NCBI RefSeq assembly: GCF_022829725.1
Contig: NZ_JAKSYG010000062.1
Location: forward strand, 62,001 to 126,000
Reading direction: 5' to 3'
From: Methylobacterium sp. E-005
GTDB taxonomy: Bacteria; Pseudomonadota; Alphaproteobacteria; Rhizobiales; Beijerinckiaceae
DNA: 64,000 nucleotides
Shown here: piece after piece, positions 1 through 9,005 of the stretch
Layout of the letters: each line of letters starts with the position of its first letter
Numbering within the stretch: position 1 is the first letter of the stretch
Translations under genes and position numbers: made by a program
Notes under the pieces: generated by a model
What the model saw: the letters and a program-made list of their open reading frames with translations, nothing else
Database searches by the model: none
What the model was told of the DNA's origin: nothing

Positions 1-449
1 AGACCGATGGAGAGACGGTCGAACCGCCCGGGCAGCAGGAGCTTGACGGCGATCCCGATCAGCGCGACTGCCCAGATCAGCGCCAGCAGCAAATACGCCC
101 GCGCTCCGGACCCAACGAGGGCGACGAGCGGCGTGTAGGTGCCGGCGATCATCAGGTAGATCAGAGCGTGGTCGGCCCGGCGCAGCAACCACTTGCGTGG
201 GCTGACCGGGTAGAGATTGTACAGGGCCGAAACGCCGAGCATCAGCACCAGGGCGGTCGCGTACACGACGACGGCGACGCGCTCGCCCAGACCCAGATGC
301 GCGGTGACCGCCGTCGCTACCAGCGCCACGGCACCGGCCAGTCCCAGGACAACCCCGAGCCCATGGATCACGCCGTCCGCCATGATCTCGCGGGGCGTGT
401 AATGCCACGTCAACGACAGCGGGCGACCATCCTCCGCGAGAGACATCAT
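1..449 (-). CDS. Hemolysin III / PAQR-family membrane protein, C-terminus cut off by window edge
   Basis: Translated by hand from the reverse strand. The ATG at 449 has an AGGAGG ribosome site about 4 bases upstream (454-459). The 149 visible residues show the HlyIII signature: an early segment ADGVIHGLG, then at least three hydrophobic helices, and the conserved ADHALIYLMIAGTYTP stretch that carries the family's metal-binding-type His. Family members (YqfA/HlyIII, PAQR superfamily) are seven-helix inner-membrane proteins of about 210-220 residues, so roughly a third is missing beyond base 1. The biological role in bacteria is poorly defined; the name hemolysin does not imply a toxin here. 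Family assignment is confident. Confidence 0.85.
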   Translation of the reverse strand, partial: MMSLAEDGRPLSLTWHYTPREIMADGVIHGLGVVLGLAGAVALVATAVTAHLGLGERVAVVVYATALVLMLGVSALYNLYPVSPRKWLLRRADHALIYLMIAGTYTPLVALVGSGARAYLLLALIWAVALIGIAVKLLLPGRFDRLSIG

Positions 450-561
450 GAAGCCTCCTGCAACGCGTGCAGCTTAAAGCTTGAGAAGACTTGATCGTTC
501 CCTGTGCAGAGTGCTGAGCTGGAGTTATCCCAAGGATTCCCCAGGACCGTTATAGCTCTCG

Positions 562-589
562 TGCGGTGCGGCAGCCTTGCCGCACCGCA
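562..589. terminator. Perfect 12-bp hairpin in the ctaA/HlyIII intergenic region
   Basis: Arms 562-573 and 578-589 are perfectly complementary around a 4-base GCCT loop. It lies 97 bases past the ctaA stop codon, on the transcription path of ctaA. No T-run follows on either strand, so it may be a factor-assisted terminator or an RNA-stabilising 3' hairpin. Confidence 0.5.
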
Positions 590-685
590 GGGAAGTCTAG
601 GCAGACTTGGGCTGGCGGGTCACCATTCGGCCGGCTCTGGCCGTTGGTCGGGCGCAGAGCCGGTGGCCACGGTGGCGGATCCCGA

Positions 686-1801
686 CTAGGCGCTGCGCCC
701 GGCGAGGCCTTCGAAGCCGATCGGCAAGCCCGCGCGCGCGGGTCGCGGTTGCCCGATCGCCTCTCCGACGCCGCGGCTGAGCCGGGCGTGGACCGTCGCC
801 ATTGTCAGAACCGCCATCGCCAAGACCTGATGGGCCAGCGCCGCCCAGAGTGGGATGGCGAGCAGCAGCGTCGCGATCCCGAGCGCCGCCTGGGCCAGCG
901 CCAGGACGGCCACCCCCGCCGCGCGTCCCGCAGCACCGGCTGGCCCGGTCAGTCTGGCATCGACGGCGTGCAGGATTGCCACGAGGATCACGAGATACGC
1001 GGTCATCCGGTGGTCGAACTGAACCAGGGCGTGATTGTCCACGAAGTTCTCGATCCAGGGGCGGATCGCGAACAGGGTATCGGCGGTGGGGACCAGTGCT
1101 CCATCCATCGTGGGCCACGTGTTGTAGACCAGACCCGCATGCGAGCCCGCGACGAGCCCACCGAGGAAAATCTGCACGAGAACGAGCACCGGCAGCAAAG
1201 CTGCGGTCGCGCGCAGGCGGGTCGGAGCCGGCTCCAGCGCGCGACCACGCTCGCCCGCCGCCAGCCAGATCAGTCCCGCCAGGATCAGGCTCGCGGTTGT
1301 GAGATGCAGCGCGAGCTTGAGCGGGGCGACCGCGGTCATGCCGGGCTGAAGGCCCGAGGCCACCATAATCCAACCGATGGCGCCCTGCAGGCCGCCCAGC
1401 ACGCCGAGGCCGAGGAGGCCAAGCCCGAGCTTACGGCTGATCCGTCCCTGCCACCAGAACACGGCCAGCGGGAGGAAGAACACGAGGCCGATCAGCCGGC
1501 CGAGCAGGCGGTGTCCCCATTCCCAGCCGTACAGGGTCTTGAAGGCCGACAGGCCCATCCCCTGGTTCAGGATGTTGTACTGGGGCGTATCCTTGTACTT
1601 GGCGAATTCCGCAGCCCAATCGGATTCGGAAAGGGGTGGGACGATGCCGGTGACGGGTCGCCACTCGGTGATGGAGAGGCCGGAACCCGTGAGCCGGGTC
1701 GCACCGCCGACCGCCACCATGGCGACCACCAGGGCGGCAACTACGTAAAGCCATGCCCGCACCGCGCCGGAACGCGGCTCGCCCGCACCTCTCGTCAGCA
1801 T
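686..1801 (-). CDS. ctaA: Heme A synthase (COX15/CtaA)
   Basis: 371 residues, a normal length for alphaproteobacterial type-2 CtaA. It oxidises the C8 methyl of heme O to the formyl of heme A for aa3-type cytochrome oxidase, in the inner membrane. Seen in the sequence: eight hydrophobic helices; the N-terminal GGATRLTGSGLS motif; WEWGHRLLGR and LHLTTA segments with putative heme-ligand His; and in the second half VYNTWPTMDG, QFDHRMTAY and ALAHQVLA with the paired His. ATG at 1801 is preceded by a GAGGGA ribosome site. No ctaB or oxidase subunit genes are adjacent in this window. Confidence is high because all family motifs are intact. Confidence 0.95.
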   Translation of the reverse strand: MLTRGAGEPRSGAVRAWLYVVAALVVAMVAVGGATRLTGSGLSITEWRPVTGIVPPLSESDWAAEFAKYKDTPQYNILNQGMGLSAFKTLYGWEWGHRLLGRLIGLVFFLPLAVFWWQGRISRKLGLGLLGLGVLGGLQGAIGWIMVASGLQPGMTAVAPLKLALHLTTASLILAGLIWLAAGERGRALEPAPTRLRATAALLPVLVLVQIFLGGLVAGSHAGLVYNTWPTMDGALVPTADTLFAIRPWIENFVDNHALVQFDHRMTAYLVILVAILHAVDARLTGPAGAAGRAAGVAVLALAQAALGIATLLLAIPLWAALAHQVLAMAVLTMATVHARLSRGVGEAIGQPRPARAGLPIGFEGLAGRSA

Positions 1802-1977
1802 ACGCCGTCCCTCTGCCCAGGACCGGGATGCGCCGATCCCCGCGCCGAGTTAGGATATACGCGGCCCCGCAGCAACGTCGGCGGCGCCGCAGCCCGCGGC
1901 AGGCTGCGCGTTGCCAAGCGCGAGACCGGGCGATAGCCCTCGTGCAGAGGATCATCGCAGAACCAGCACGAGACGTC

Positions 1978-2184
1978 ATGCGCCGCCGCACCCGAACCCT
2001 GATCGGCACCCTGGCGATCCTGGCCTTCGTCTGCCTCTACGGCCCGCTGGCGATGTCCCTGGCGGACAGTCGCATCTCGGAGACGCCGGCCGCCGTGCAG
2101 GCCGTACTCTACTCGATCCTGGGGATCGCCTGGATTTTCCCGCTGATGCCGCTGATCCGCTGGATGGAACGGCCGGATCGCTGA
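1978..2184 (+). CDS. DUF2842 small membrane protein
   Basis: 68 residues. It starts with basic MRRRTRTLIGT, has one helix (about residues 8-28) and a second (about 42-60), and ends IRWMERPDR. This two-helix layout and the terminal PLIRWM-type motif match the alphaproteobacterial DUF2842 family, which has no known function. The open frame extends further upstream (to 1753), but family length and the basic N-terminus favour ATG 1978. The ribosome site is weak, so a GTG at 1942 cannot be excluded. It lies divergent to ctaA. Confidence 0.75.
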   Translation: MRRRTRTLIGTLAILAFVCLYGPLAMSLADSRISETPAAVQAVLYSILGIAWIFPLMPLIRWMERPDR

Positions 2185-2267
2185 AGCGACCCCTCGATTT
2201 CGCCGCACTCCGGGATCAGAAGCGGCCCGTCCGCTCCCAAGATAGCTGCGTCGTGCTTCGTTCCTCC

Positions 2268-2606
2268 ATGCGCCTCACGTCCCTGGCAGCCCTCGCCGTG
2301 CTGCTCGCCCCCCTGCCGGCCCTGGCTCAAGGGACCCCGCGGTCGATCGGCGAATGCGAGCGGCTGAAGAACGATCTGGCCTACAATCAGTGCTTGGCGA
2401 TGTTCGGCCCCGCGGCCAAAAACGTGGCGGGCGGCTTCGCCTCCGCCGACAGCGCACCGACGCCCGCGGCCGCCATGGCGGAGGCTATCCCGCAGGTCGA
2501 GGAGGCGGCAGAACCCGCCTCAAGCGGCCGTCGGCGCTATCGCGGGCATCGCGGGCGGCAATACGCCTCGTTCTCGACCGGCTATCGCCACCGGCGGCGG
2601 CGTTAG
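2268..2606 (+). CDS. Small secreted protein with Arg-rich tail, function unknown
   Basis: 112 residues. Residues 1-20 form a clear Sec signal peptide (MRLTSLAALAVLLAPLPALA then Q), followed by a short segment with two Cys around SIGECERLKNDLAYNQCLAMFG, an Ala/Pro/Glu-rich linker and a strongly basic C-terminus rich in Arg (GRRRYRGHRGR, ending RHRRRR). The two-Cys segment could form one disulphide in the periplasm. No family was recognised. An in-frame GTG at 2253 is an alternative start. It converges with the downstream deacetylase with only 6 bases between stops. Confidence 0.6.
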   Translation: MRLTSLAALAVLLAPLPALAQGTPRSIGECERLKNDLAYNQCLAMFGPAAKNVAGGFASADSAPTPAAAMAEAIPQVEEAAEPASSGRRRYRGHRGRQYASFSTGYRHRRRR

Positions 2607-2612
2607 CACCCG

Positions 2613-3674
2613 TCACGCCACGTTGAGGCGGCGGCCGCGGTTCCAGGCCAGGAACGGCACACCGGAGAGCAGGCCGGCCAGGGCAGCCCGCGATTGATGG
2701 CAGCCGTTGACCGAGACCCGGGGCAGGGCATGGAGATGGCCGGCATGGCCGGCGAAGAGGTGGCCGGGTCGGGTCGTCACGCCGCTCGCAAAGCCCAGGC
2801 TGCGGGCCAGTTCGAATTCCCGTGGCCCCGCCGAGCCCGGATCGCCAACCGGATAGGACAGGTGCCGTACAGAACGATCGAGGGCCGCCTCGATCCGGGC
2901 CCGACCCTCGGCGATCTCCCGGGCGGCGAACGCCTCGGGATGTTTCGCCAGCATCGGGTGGCTCACCGTGTGAGCCCCGATGGTGACGGCGGGATCCCCC
3001 GCAAGCTCGCGCAGCTCCGACCATGAGAGGCACAGTTCGGAGGCGATCCGCCCGGGCGCAAATCCGGCCTGACGACAAAGTCCTGCGATCCGCGCCAGGA
3101 GCTCTGGCTCGGTCCCGCCACGCAGGTCGCGATAAAGGGCATCGAAGGCAATCGCCTTCTCCCCTGGGCTGCGCGTCGGCAGATCGACGGTGCGTGCGCC
3201 GATCTCGATCCGGACCCGGTCGAGCCGCGCGATGGCGCGTTCCAGTTCGAGCCACCACAACCGGCCGGTCTGGTCCGCGAAGGCGCTGGTAACGAACAGC
3301 GTCCAGGGGACGCCGTGTCGGGCGAGGACCGGGCGGGCATGCGCGACGTTGTCCCGATAGCCGTCATCGAAGGTCAGGACTGCGAAGGGCGGGCCGTAAT
3401 CGGGTTCGGCCAAGCGCTCCGGCACGGCGTCGAGGCCAATGACCTCGAAGCCCCGGGCATCCAGTTCGCGCAAAGTGAGATCGAGAAAGTCCGGCGTGAT
3501 CGACAACAGACGGTTCGGCGCGAAGGCTGGCGGCGGATCCGGGCTGACGTGATGAAAGGTGAGGATCACACCGAGACCGCGGGAGGCCGGGGTCAGCCAA
3601 CGATCCGCCCCGAGGGCCTGGATCGCGCGGAACCCGGTCGCGAAGACCCGATGCTTGGTGCGCGACGACAGCAT
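2613..3674 (-). CDS. Polysaccharide deacetylase (NodB homology, CE4-like)
   Basis: 353 residues from ATG 3674; the frame is open upstream but that part has no protein-like character. CE4 enzymes remove N- or O-acetyl groups from sugars using a D-H-H metal site. Visible motifs: TFDDGYRDN (residues 101-109, catalytic base and metal Asp) and HTVSHP (235-240, both metal His). An early FHHVSPD (about 40-46) and an SYPVGDPG segment also fit the family. No signal peptide is evident, so the protein may be cytoplasmic or membrane-associated. It neighbours acyltransferase and polysaccharide-export genes, suggesting a role in modifying an extracellular polysaccharide. The substrate cannot be told from sequence. 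Confidence 0.85.
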   Translation of the reverse strand: MLSSRTKHRVFATGFRAIQALGADRWLTPASRGLGVILTFHHVSPDPPPAFAPNRLLSITPDFLDLTLRELDARGFEVIGLDAVPERLAEPDYGPPFAVLTFDDGYRDNVAHARPVLARHGVPWTLFVTSAFADQTGRLWWLELERAIARLDRVRIEIGARTVDLPTRSPGEKAIAFDALYRDLRGGTEPELLARIAGLCRQAGFAPGRIASELCLSWSELRELAGDPAVTIGAHTVSHPMLAKHPEAFAAREIAEGRARIEAALDRSVRHLSYPVGDPGSAGPREFELARSLGFASGVTTRPGHLFAGHAGHLHALPRVSVNGCHQSRAALAGLLSGVPFLAWNRGRRLNVA

Positions 3675-3922
3675 GGCCCCTGACCGATCAGGCCGTTCGG
3701 CCCACGGACGACACCCTGCGTGCGCCGCGGTAAACAAAGTCGAAAGATGGACGGATGGTCAGTATGCGCGCAACCATTGATTAGCCAAGCGGCAGGTTTT
3801 AGCGCCCAAATCACACGTGACGTGTTCGCTTTGATGTTGAACCCCACCGCTTGTTCAGTGGCCGAGGATGAAAGTCGACACGTGAGGGACGACCGTGCGC
3901 GGTCCAGCAGGGGTCAGGGACA

Positions 3923-5107
3923 ATGGCGGTCGGCCTTCAGGCGACGGGTACGGACAGGATCCATGCTCCGGCGGGCGGATCGCTCGCGGCGGACCTCATC
4001 GGCGATCCGGCGGCCGCCGAAGCCGTCTGGCGCCGGATGGAGTCCGATTCCGGGAACCTTCAGACGCCCTACCAGCGATACGACTGGACGATGGCTTTCC
4101 TCCAGGCGCGCGGGCTGATGAGCGACGCGCGGATCCTCGTCCTGCGGGACGGCGAGGGCCGCGCCCGGATCCTGCTGCCGCTCGTCCTGGAGCGGCGTCT
4201 GGGCCTGTGCATCGCCCGGACGGTGGGCGGCACCCACGCGAATTATCATCTCCCCCTGTTCGCGGGTCGCGACGCGGCGGCGATGGATGCGGGTGACGTT
4301 ATCGCGGCGCTGATCCGGGCCGGACGTTTGGCCGGCATCGACGTCTACGCGCTGCACCATCAGCCTCGGTCGTGGGACGGCGCGGCCAACCCGTTCGCGG
4401 CATCCGGCGAGCCCGAGGCCAGCAACGGCTACGGGCTGACCCTCGAAACGGACCCTGAAGCCACGTTGCGTCGGGTCTTCAGCGCCGATGCGCGGAAGAA
4501 GCTGCGCTCGAAGGAGAAGCGCCTGATCGAGGCGCAGGGGCCGGTGGCCTATCGGCGCGCTGAAACGGGCGACGACGTCGCTCATTTCCTCGCCGCCTTC
4601 TACGCGCACAAGGCCAACCGGTTCGCCGCGATGGGCGTCGCCGATCCCTACGCCGATCCATCGATCCGCGCCTTCCTCACGGCGGCCGCGTCCGGTCCGG
4701 ACCCGGCGGTGGAGATCCATGCGCTCTACATCGTGGAAAGCGGACGGGTGCTGGCAACCTTCGGCGGCGCGGTCACCGGGCGCCGGTACAGCGGGATGAT
4801 GACCGCCTTCGATCCGGATCCCGAGATCGCCCGCTACAGCCCCGGGGATCTGCTCCTGCAGCACTTGGTGCGCGAGCAGGCGGCGCGGGGACGGCTCGGC
4901 TTCGATCTCGGTGTCGGCGAGGCGCGCTACAAGGCCAGCATCTGCAACGAGATCATCGAGTTGGTCGAGGCCGTCATCCCGGTATCGCTGGCGGGGCGTA
5001 CCTATGGTGCGCTTCGGCAGGGGGTTGTGCGCGCCAAGCGCAGTATCAAGCGCGACCCGCGCCTGTACACTGCCTTTCAGCGCCTGAGGAAGCTGCGCCG
5101 GGGCTGA
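3923..5107 (+). CDS. CelD/BcsL-like GNAT-fold acyltransferase
   Basis: 394 residues. The central and C-terminal part (about 170-370) carries the GNAT_6-type fold seen in proteins annotated as cellulose biosynthesis protein CelD: FSADARKKLRSKEKRL, FYAHKANRFAAMG, ALYIVESGRVLATFGGAVTG, YSPGDLLLQHLVRE and FDLGVGEARYKAS. Related proteins transfer acyl groups during exopolysaccharide or cell-wall synthesis. It is cytoplasmic, with no signal or membrane segment. It is divergent from the deacetylase and converges on the Wzz-like gene across a shared hairpin. Real substrate unknown. Confidence 0.8.
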   Translation: MAVGLQATGTDRIHAPAGGSLAADLIGDPAAAEAVWRRMESDSGNLQTPYQRYDWTMAFLQARGLMSDARILVLRDGEGRARILLPLVLERRLGLCIARTVGGTHANYHLPLFAGRDAAAMDAGDVIAALIRAGRLAGIDVYALHHQPRSWDGAANPFAASGEPEASNGYGLTLETDPEATLRRVFSADARKKLRSKEKRLIEAQGPVAYRRAETGDDVAHFLAAFYAHKANRFAAMGVADPYADPSIRAFLTAAASGPDPAVEIHALYIVESGRVLATFGGAVTGRRYSGMMTAFDPDPEIARYSPGDLLLQHLVREQAARGRLGFDLGVGEARYKASICNEIIELVEAVIPVSLAGRTYGALRQGVVRAKRSIKRDPRLYTAFQRLRKLRRG

Positions 5108-5115
5108 AGGCCATC

Positions 5116-5139
5116 CCCGATCGTTGCAACACGATCGGG
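5116..5139. terminator. Bidirectional hairpin between convergent genes
   Basis: CCCGATCGT (5116-5124), 6-base loop, ACGATCGGG (5131-5139): a perfect 9-bp stem in the 47-base gap between the converging acyltransferase and Wzz-like genes. It lacks a good T-run on either side. Position makes a shared terminator likely. Confidence 0.6.
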
Positions 5140-5154
5140 TGACGGCTCTCACAT

Positions 5155-7359
5155 TCACGCGGCGTTGAGGCGAAGCTCGGCATCGCTCGCATCGCCGGCC
5201 GCCGGCCGATCCTGCGCGACGAGGATCTGGCCGGCCCCCGCCTCCTGGGCCGCGGCGTAGAGGTCGGCCAGCGCCGGATCGTCCGCCGAAGCGTTCGAGG
5301 CGATCACCACCGTATCCATGAAGCCGCCGACGAGGTCGATGAGACCGTGGGCGTCCGGAGGGGCCTGGAGGCAGCAGACGACCCAATCATACGCCTCCGC
5401 CATCGCCTCGAAGGTCAGGGTCAAGGCATCCGGCTCGTCGAACAACACGGATGTTGCGTGCCGCCCGGCTTCGATCCTGTGCAGTCCGCTGACCCGATCC
5501 GCCTGAATCACGTCGAGGAAGGCTGCGTCGCCAGCGATCAGATCGGTGAAGCCGAGCTTGCCGTCGATATGCCCGGCACCCAGCGCGACGTCGACGAGCG
5601 TGCCGGAAGCGCCGAGGGCCCGCGTCAGGGCGTCGGACAGGCCTGCGACGCCGTTCGCCCGGCCAGTCTCCAGAACCAGGATGCGGCGGCCGGTGGGGGC
5701 ATCGGCGGCGCGCGGCGCGGAAGCGATCCGAGCGATCAGCGGGGCGAGGTGGAACGCTTCCGCGGCGGAAGCCGGAACCTCCTCCGCCAACGTGGCCGGA
5801 GGATCGGACGCCTTGGTCCAATCGGCCGGCGGCATGGCCTCCGGGAAGGCGAAGAGCGGCCGTTCGAGGATCGGCTCGCGCCGCTGACGATCCTCCGCTG
5901 GTTCGAAGGCATTGTCCCGATTGGCCGCGTTCCTTGCGGCATCCGCCAGCAGGGCACGGGCAATGACGGCGCCGGCCGAGAGCATCAGCGTGATCAGAGT
6001 GGCGAACGCGATGATCGGCAGCTTCTTCGGGAAGGACGGTACCTCCGGCGTGACCGCCCGGGAGACGATACGGGCATCGGCCGGGGTTGCGGCTTCGCCG
6101 TCGCGAGCCGCCGCCTCGCGGTAGCGCGACAGATAGGATTCGAGCTGCTCGCGCTGCGCCTTGGCCTCGCGCTCCAGCGCACGCAGCTGGATCTCGCTGG
6201 AATTGCCGCGGACGACGACGTCCTGCTGCCCATCCACCGCCGCCTGGAGGCTGTCGACCCGAGCGTCGGCGATCTTGGAATCGTTGTCCATCGTGCGGAC
6301 GATCCGCTCGGCGGAGGCCTTGATCTGAGCGTCGAGATCCTCAAGCTGGGCCTTGAGCTCCTTGATGCGCGGGTGTGCCGGCAGCAGGGTCCGTGATTCG
6401 AGAGCCAGCTGCGCCCGCACCGCGATGCGGTTTTCCACGATGCGCCGGATGACCTCGTTGTTGGCGACATCCGGGATCTCGAAGGCGCGCCCGTCCTTGA
6501 TCAGGTCCTTGATGGCCTTCACTTTGCCGGTGAGGTCCGCCTTCAGGATCCGGGCCGCGGAAAGCTGGCTCGAAAGCTCACCGAGTTGCTGCGCGTTGAG
6601 CGGCCGACCTGTCGTGCTGCCGACGAGGCCGTTCTTCGCGCGGAACGCCTCGACCTTTGCCTCGGCCTCCGCCACCCGCTTGCGCAGCCCGTCAATATTG
6701 CCGCCGAGCCAAGTGGAGGCGTAGCGGGCGGTGTCGACCTTGTCGGCTTCGAGCGACGAGATGTAGAGCTTCGCGATGGTGTTGGCGGCTTCGGCGGCAA
6801 GCGCCGCATCCTTGGCGCGGAACTCGATGGTCAGGATGCGCGACTTACCGGCCGGATAGACCAGCAGGTGCTCGAAATAGGCGTCGAGCACTCGATCTTC
6901 AGCCGGGCGATCCAGAGGATTGGCGCCGAGGCCAAGCATCATCAGCACGCGCTGTACGGGACCGATGCTGCCGGCGCCGGGATCGAATTCCGGGTTGCCG
7001 ACGAGCTTGAGGCGGCGGATCGCCTCCCGGGCGAGATCTCGCGACATCACGACCTGGACTTGACTCGCGACAGCCTGCTCGTCGATCGGCGCGAGCTGAT
7101 CGCCACGCTCCTGCGCGGTGCGGGCGAAGGCGGGATCCCGGCTTTCGAGAAGGATCTTCGACTCACCGGTGTAGCGTGGGCTCACGACGTTGACGAAGAC
7201 GGTAGCGCCCAGGGCGACGACCAGCGTCGGTCCGACGATCCAACCGAGCGATCGGCGCAGAATGCGCGGCACTTGCCCGAGGCCGAGACCGAGACCGTCC
7301 TCCGCACCGGACGGCGAGACCGGTGAGGCTTCGATCGAGCGTTGACGAATACGAGACAT
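5155..7359 (-). CDS. Wzz/GumC-like polysaccharide co-polymerase with degenerate BY-kinase-like C-terminal domain
   Basis: 734 residues from ATG 7359. Layout: cytoplasmic N-tail, TM1 (about 38-59), Wzz domain and long coiled-coil periplasmic stretch (about 60-450), a Pro-rich end segment before TM2 (about 455-480), then a cytoplasmic domain. Such proteins set chain length and open the export path of exopolysaccharides together with an outer-membrane Wza/GumB partner, here the divergent neighbour. In the C-terminal domain the BY-kinase fold is recognisable (ILVLETGRANGVAGLSDAL, then LVDVALG, then YDWVVCCLQAPPD) but the Walker A GKS/T, the A' Asp pair and the Walker B Asp are gone, and there is no Tyr-rich tail. 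It is therefore probably not an active tyrosine kinase. Confidence 0.85.
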   Translation of the reverse strand: MSRIRQRSIEASPVSPSGAEDGLGLGLGQVPRILRRSLGWIVGPTLVVALGATVFVNVVSPRYTGESKILLESRDPAFARTAQERGDQLAPIDEQAVASQVQVVMSRDLAREAIRRLKLVGNPEFDPGAGSIGPVQRVLMMLGLGANPLDRPAEDRVLDAYFEHLLVYPAGKSRILTIEFRAKDAALAAEAANTIAKLYISSLEADKVDTARYASTWLGGNIDGLRKRVAEAEAKVEAFRAKNGLVGSTTGRPLNAQQLGELSSQLSAARILKADLTGKVKAIKDLIKDGRAFEIPDVANNEVIRRIVENRIAVRAQLALESRTLLPAHPRIKELKAQLEDLDAQIKASAERIVRTMDNDSKIADARVDSLQAAVDGQQDVVVRGNSSEIQLRALEREAKAQREQLESYLSRYREAAARDGEAATPADARIVSRAVTPEVPSFPKKLPIIAFATLITLMLSAGAVIARALLADAARNAANRDNAFEPAEDRQRREPILERPLFAFPEAMPPADWTKASDPPATLAEEVPASAAEAFHLAPLIARIASAPRAADAPTGRRILVLETGRANGVAGLSDALTRALGASGTLVDVALGAGHIDGKLGFTDLIAGDAAFLDVIQADRVSGLHRIEAGRHATSVLFDEPDALTLTFEAMAEAYDWVVCCLQAPPDAHGLIDLVGGFMDTVVIASNASADDPALADLYAAAQEAGAGQILVAQDRPAAGDASDAELRLNAA

Positions 7360-7535
7360 GCGGACGCTCTGGGCGCGGGGGCAGACCGGCAGCACGTTGA
7401 GCCGCCCGTCCGCTATTTGCGGATATTAAGGTTGCTCAAGAGTTAAAGCCGCCGCACCCACAGCAAGACGCTGGGCGATCGCGATGATCAGACTTCGTTA
7501 ACCTTAACAGCCTAAACCTTTGGGCAACCGCATCC

Positions 7536-8126
7536 ATGACGGCGATGGTGATGAACCGGCGCGCTCTCCTCCTCTCCCTCGGCACGACTCTGGCGCTTGG
7601 CGGATGCCTGCGTCCGACCTTCCGGACCGATCAGCTCGATGCCACCGGCACCGGGTCGATCGCCGCGCGCTACACTCTGGCGGCGGGCGACAAGCTCCGG
7701 GTGATCGTCTTCGGCCAGGACAACCTGTCGAATATTTACGCTGTCGATGGGGCAGGGCGGATCGCGATGCCGTTGATCGGCGTCGTCCAAGTCGGTGGAC
7801 AGACCACCGGCCAGGCGGCGCGCTCCATCGAAGCCAAGCTCGCCTCGGGCTTCGTGCGCGAACCGCACGTCACGGTGGAGGTCGATTCCTATCGGCCGTT
7901 CTATATTCTGGGTGAGGTCACGACGTCAGGCCAATACCCATTCGTCAACGGCATGACGGTCGAGACTGCCGTGGCGATCGCCGCGGGCTTCGGCCCCCGC
8001 GCGGCCCGCGATTATGCCGTCCTTACCCGCGATACGGGTGGCGGCAAGCTGATCTCGGGTATCGTGCCGATGACCTACTCGGTCCGGCCCGGCGACACGA
8101 TCGTGGTCAAGGAACGCTTCTTCTGA
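7536..8126 (+). CDS. Polysaccharide export lipoprotein (Wza/GumB-like, Poly_export + SLBB)
   Basis: 196 residues. A signal peptide with lipobox LALGGC puts the lipidated Cys at residue 24. The Poly_export domain follows (YTLAAGDKLRVIVFGQDNLSNIYAVDGAGRIAMPLIG), then an SLBB-like segment (YILGEVTTSGQYPFVNGMTVETAVAIAAGF) and the ending PGDTIVVKERFF. Short members of this family form outer-membrane export channels for capsule or exopolysaccharide. It is divergent from the Wzz-like partner across an AT-richer 176-base gap that must hold both promoters. ATGs at 7545 and 7551 are also in frame; 7536 gives the longest n-region and none has a strong ribosome site. Confidence 0.9.
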   Translation: MTAMVMNRRALLLSLGTTLALGGCLRPTFRTDQLDATGTGSIAARYTLAAGDKLRVIVFGQDNLSNIYAVDGAGRIAMPLIGVVQVGGQTTGQAARSIEAKLASGFVREPHVTVEVDSYRPFYILGEVTTSGQYPFVNGMTVETAVAIAAGFGPRAARDYAVLTRDTGGGKLISGIVPMTYSVRPGDTIVVKERFF

Positions 8127-8169
8127 GGGGGTCGGTCACTGTCACAGGTGTGCGGCGCCCGGACTGGCG

Positions 8170-8823
8170 TCAGCGCGCGTCGGTAGCTGATCCTCCAACC
8201 CGCCACGGATTGATGATGCGCATGGCGGTCTTCTGCGCGGGGATCGGCGTGGCGACCGCCGGAACCGGGGTGTTGGCCCGAGCCATCATGCGGCGCGCTT
8301 CCTGGGCAGGCATCGCGCCGACGGGCGTGAACAGCCCCGCCAGAACCTTGCGCGTTCCTCTACTGACGAACCGCGAAGCCTGCGCCGGCTCGAAATCCCG
8401 CACGGTGTGACGTTTATCCGGATTGCCGGTGAAGACCCGGGCGCCCGTGTTCAGCACGACGATGTCGCCGGGCTGCAGGGTCTCGTCCTTGAGAAACGCC
8501 GCCGTCGCACCGGCCTTCATATCGATCGAGATCTGACGCGGCGAAATATCCGCTTCCTTCACGCGGATCTTAACCGGCAAGGCAGCGTAGCGCGTCTGAA
8601 AACGCCGCCGGGCCGCGCCAAGCCGCGGTACCGCCCGGTTCGCCGCCGAGGGTGCATAGGAGGGCGTCGAGGACGGCACCGGCTGAGCCGACTGCGGCGT
8701 CGGGCGCGCTCCGAACAGCATCTCGAGGAAACCCATCTCGGCCGCGTCGGCACGGGTTCCGCTCCCGGCGACCAGTCCCCCGGTCGCAACGACCGCCAGC
8801 ATCCAGCCCATGCGAAGCGTCAT
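8170..8823 (-). CDS. Secreted protein of unknown function
   Basis: 217 residues. ATG 8823 was chosen because GGAGG sits 5 bases upstream; an upstream start would precede this site. Residues 1-27 are a Sec signal (TLRMGWMLAVVATGGLVAG, cleavage near ADA-AE). A Pro/Ser-rich linker follows, then a compact segment with beta-like pattern (VKIRVKEADISPRQISIDM, LQPGDIVVLNTGARVF), and an Ala/Pro tail. No domain recognised. The position next to the export lipoprotein suggests an envelope role, but that is only context. Confidence 0.7.
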   Translation of the reverse strand: MTLRMGWMLAVVATGGLVAGSGTRADAAEMGFLEMLFGARPTPQSAQPVPSSTPSYAPSAANRAVPRLGAARRRFQTRYAALPVKIRVKEADISPRQISIDMKAGATAAFLKDETLQPGDIVVLNTGARVFTGNPDKRHTVRDFEPAQASRFVSRGTRKVLAGLFTPVGAMPAQEARRMMARANTPVPAVATPIPAQKTAMRIINPWRVGGSATDAR

Positions 8824-9005
8824 AGCGTCCTCCGGAACCATACTCGACGTGAGCATCCGTCCCTCAACCGCAAGCTGTGCGATTGGGTTCCAGTCAAGTT
8901 GCTCTACGCAGAATCACTTCGCGATGTTGGGGATGTTCGGTATTCGACGGATCAAAAGGCTATTGGTCGAGCGAATCGGTTCCGCCGGATCCGGCAAGAC
9001 GTCGC

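Noticed and set aside
566-1936. 456-residue open frame on + strand opposite ctaA
   Set aside because: Antisense to an intact ctaA with all family motifs; high-GC DNA leaves opposite frames open. No signal, domain or ribosome site.
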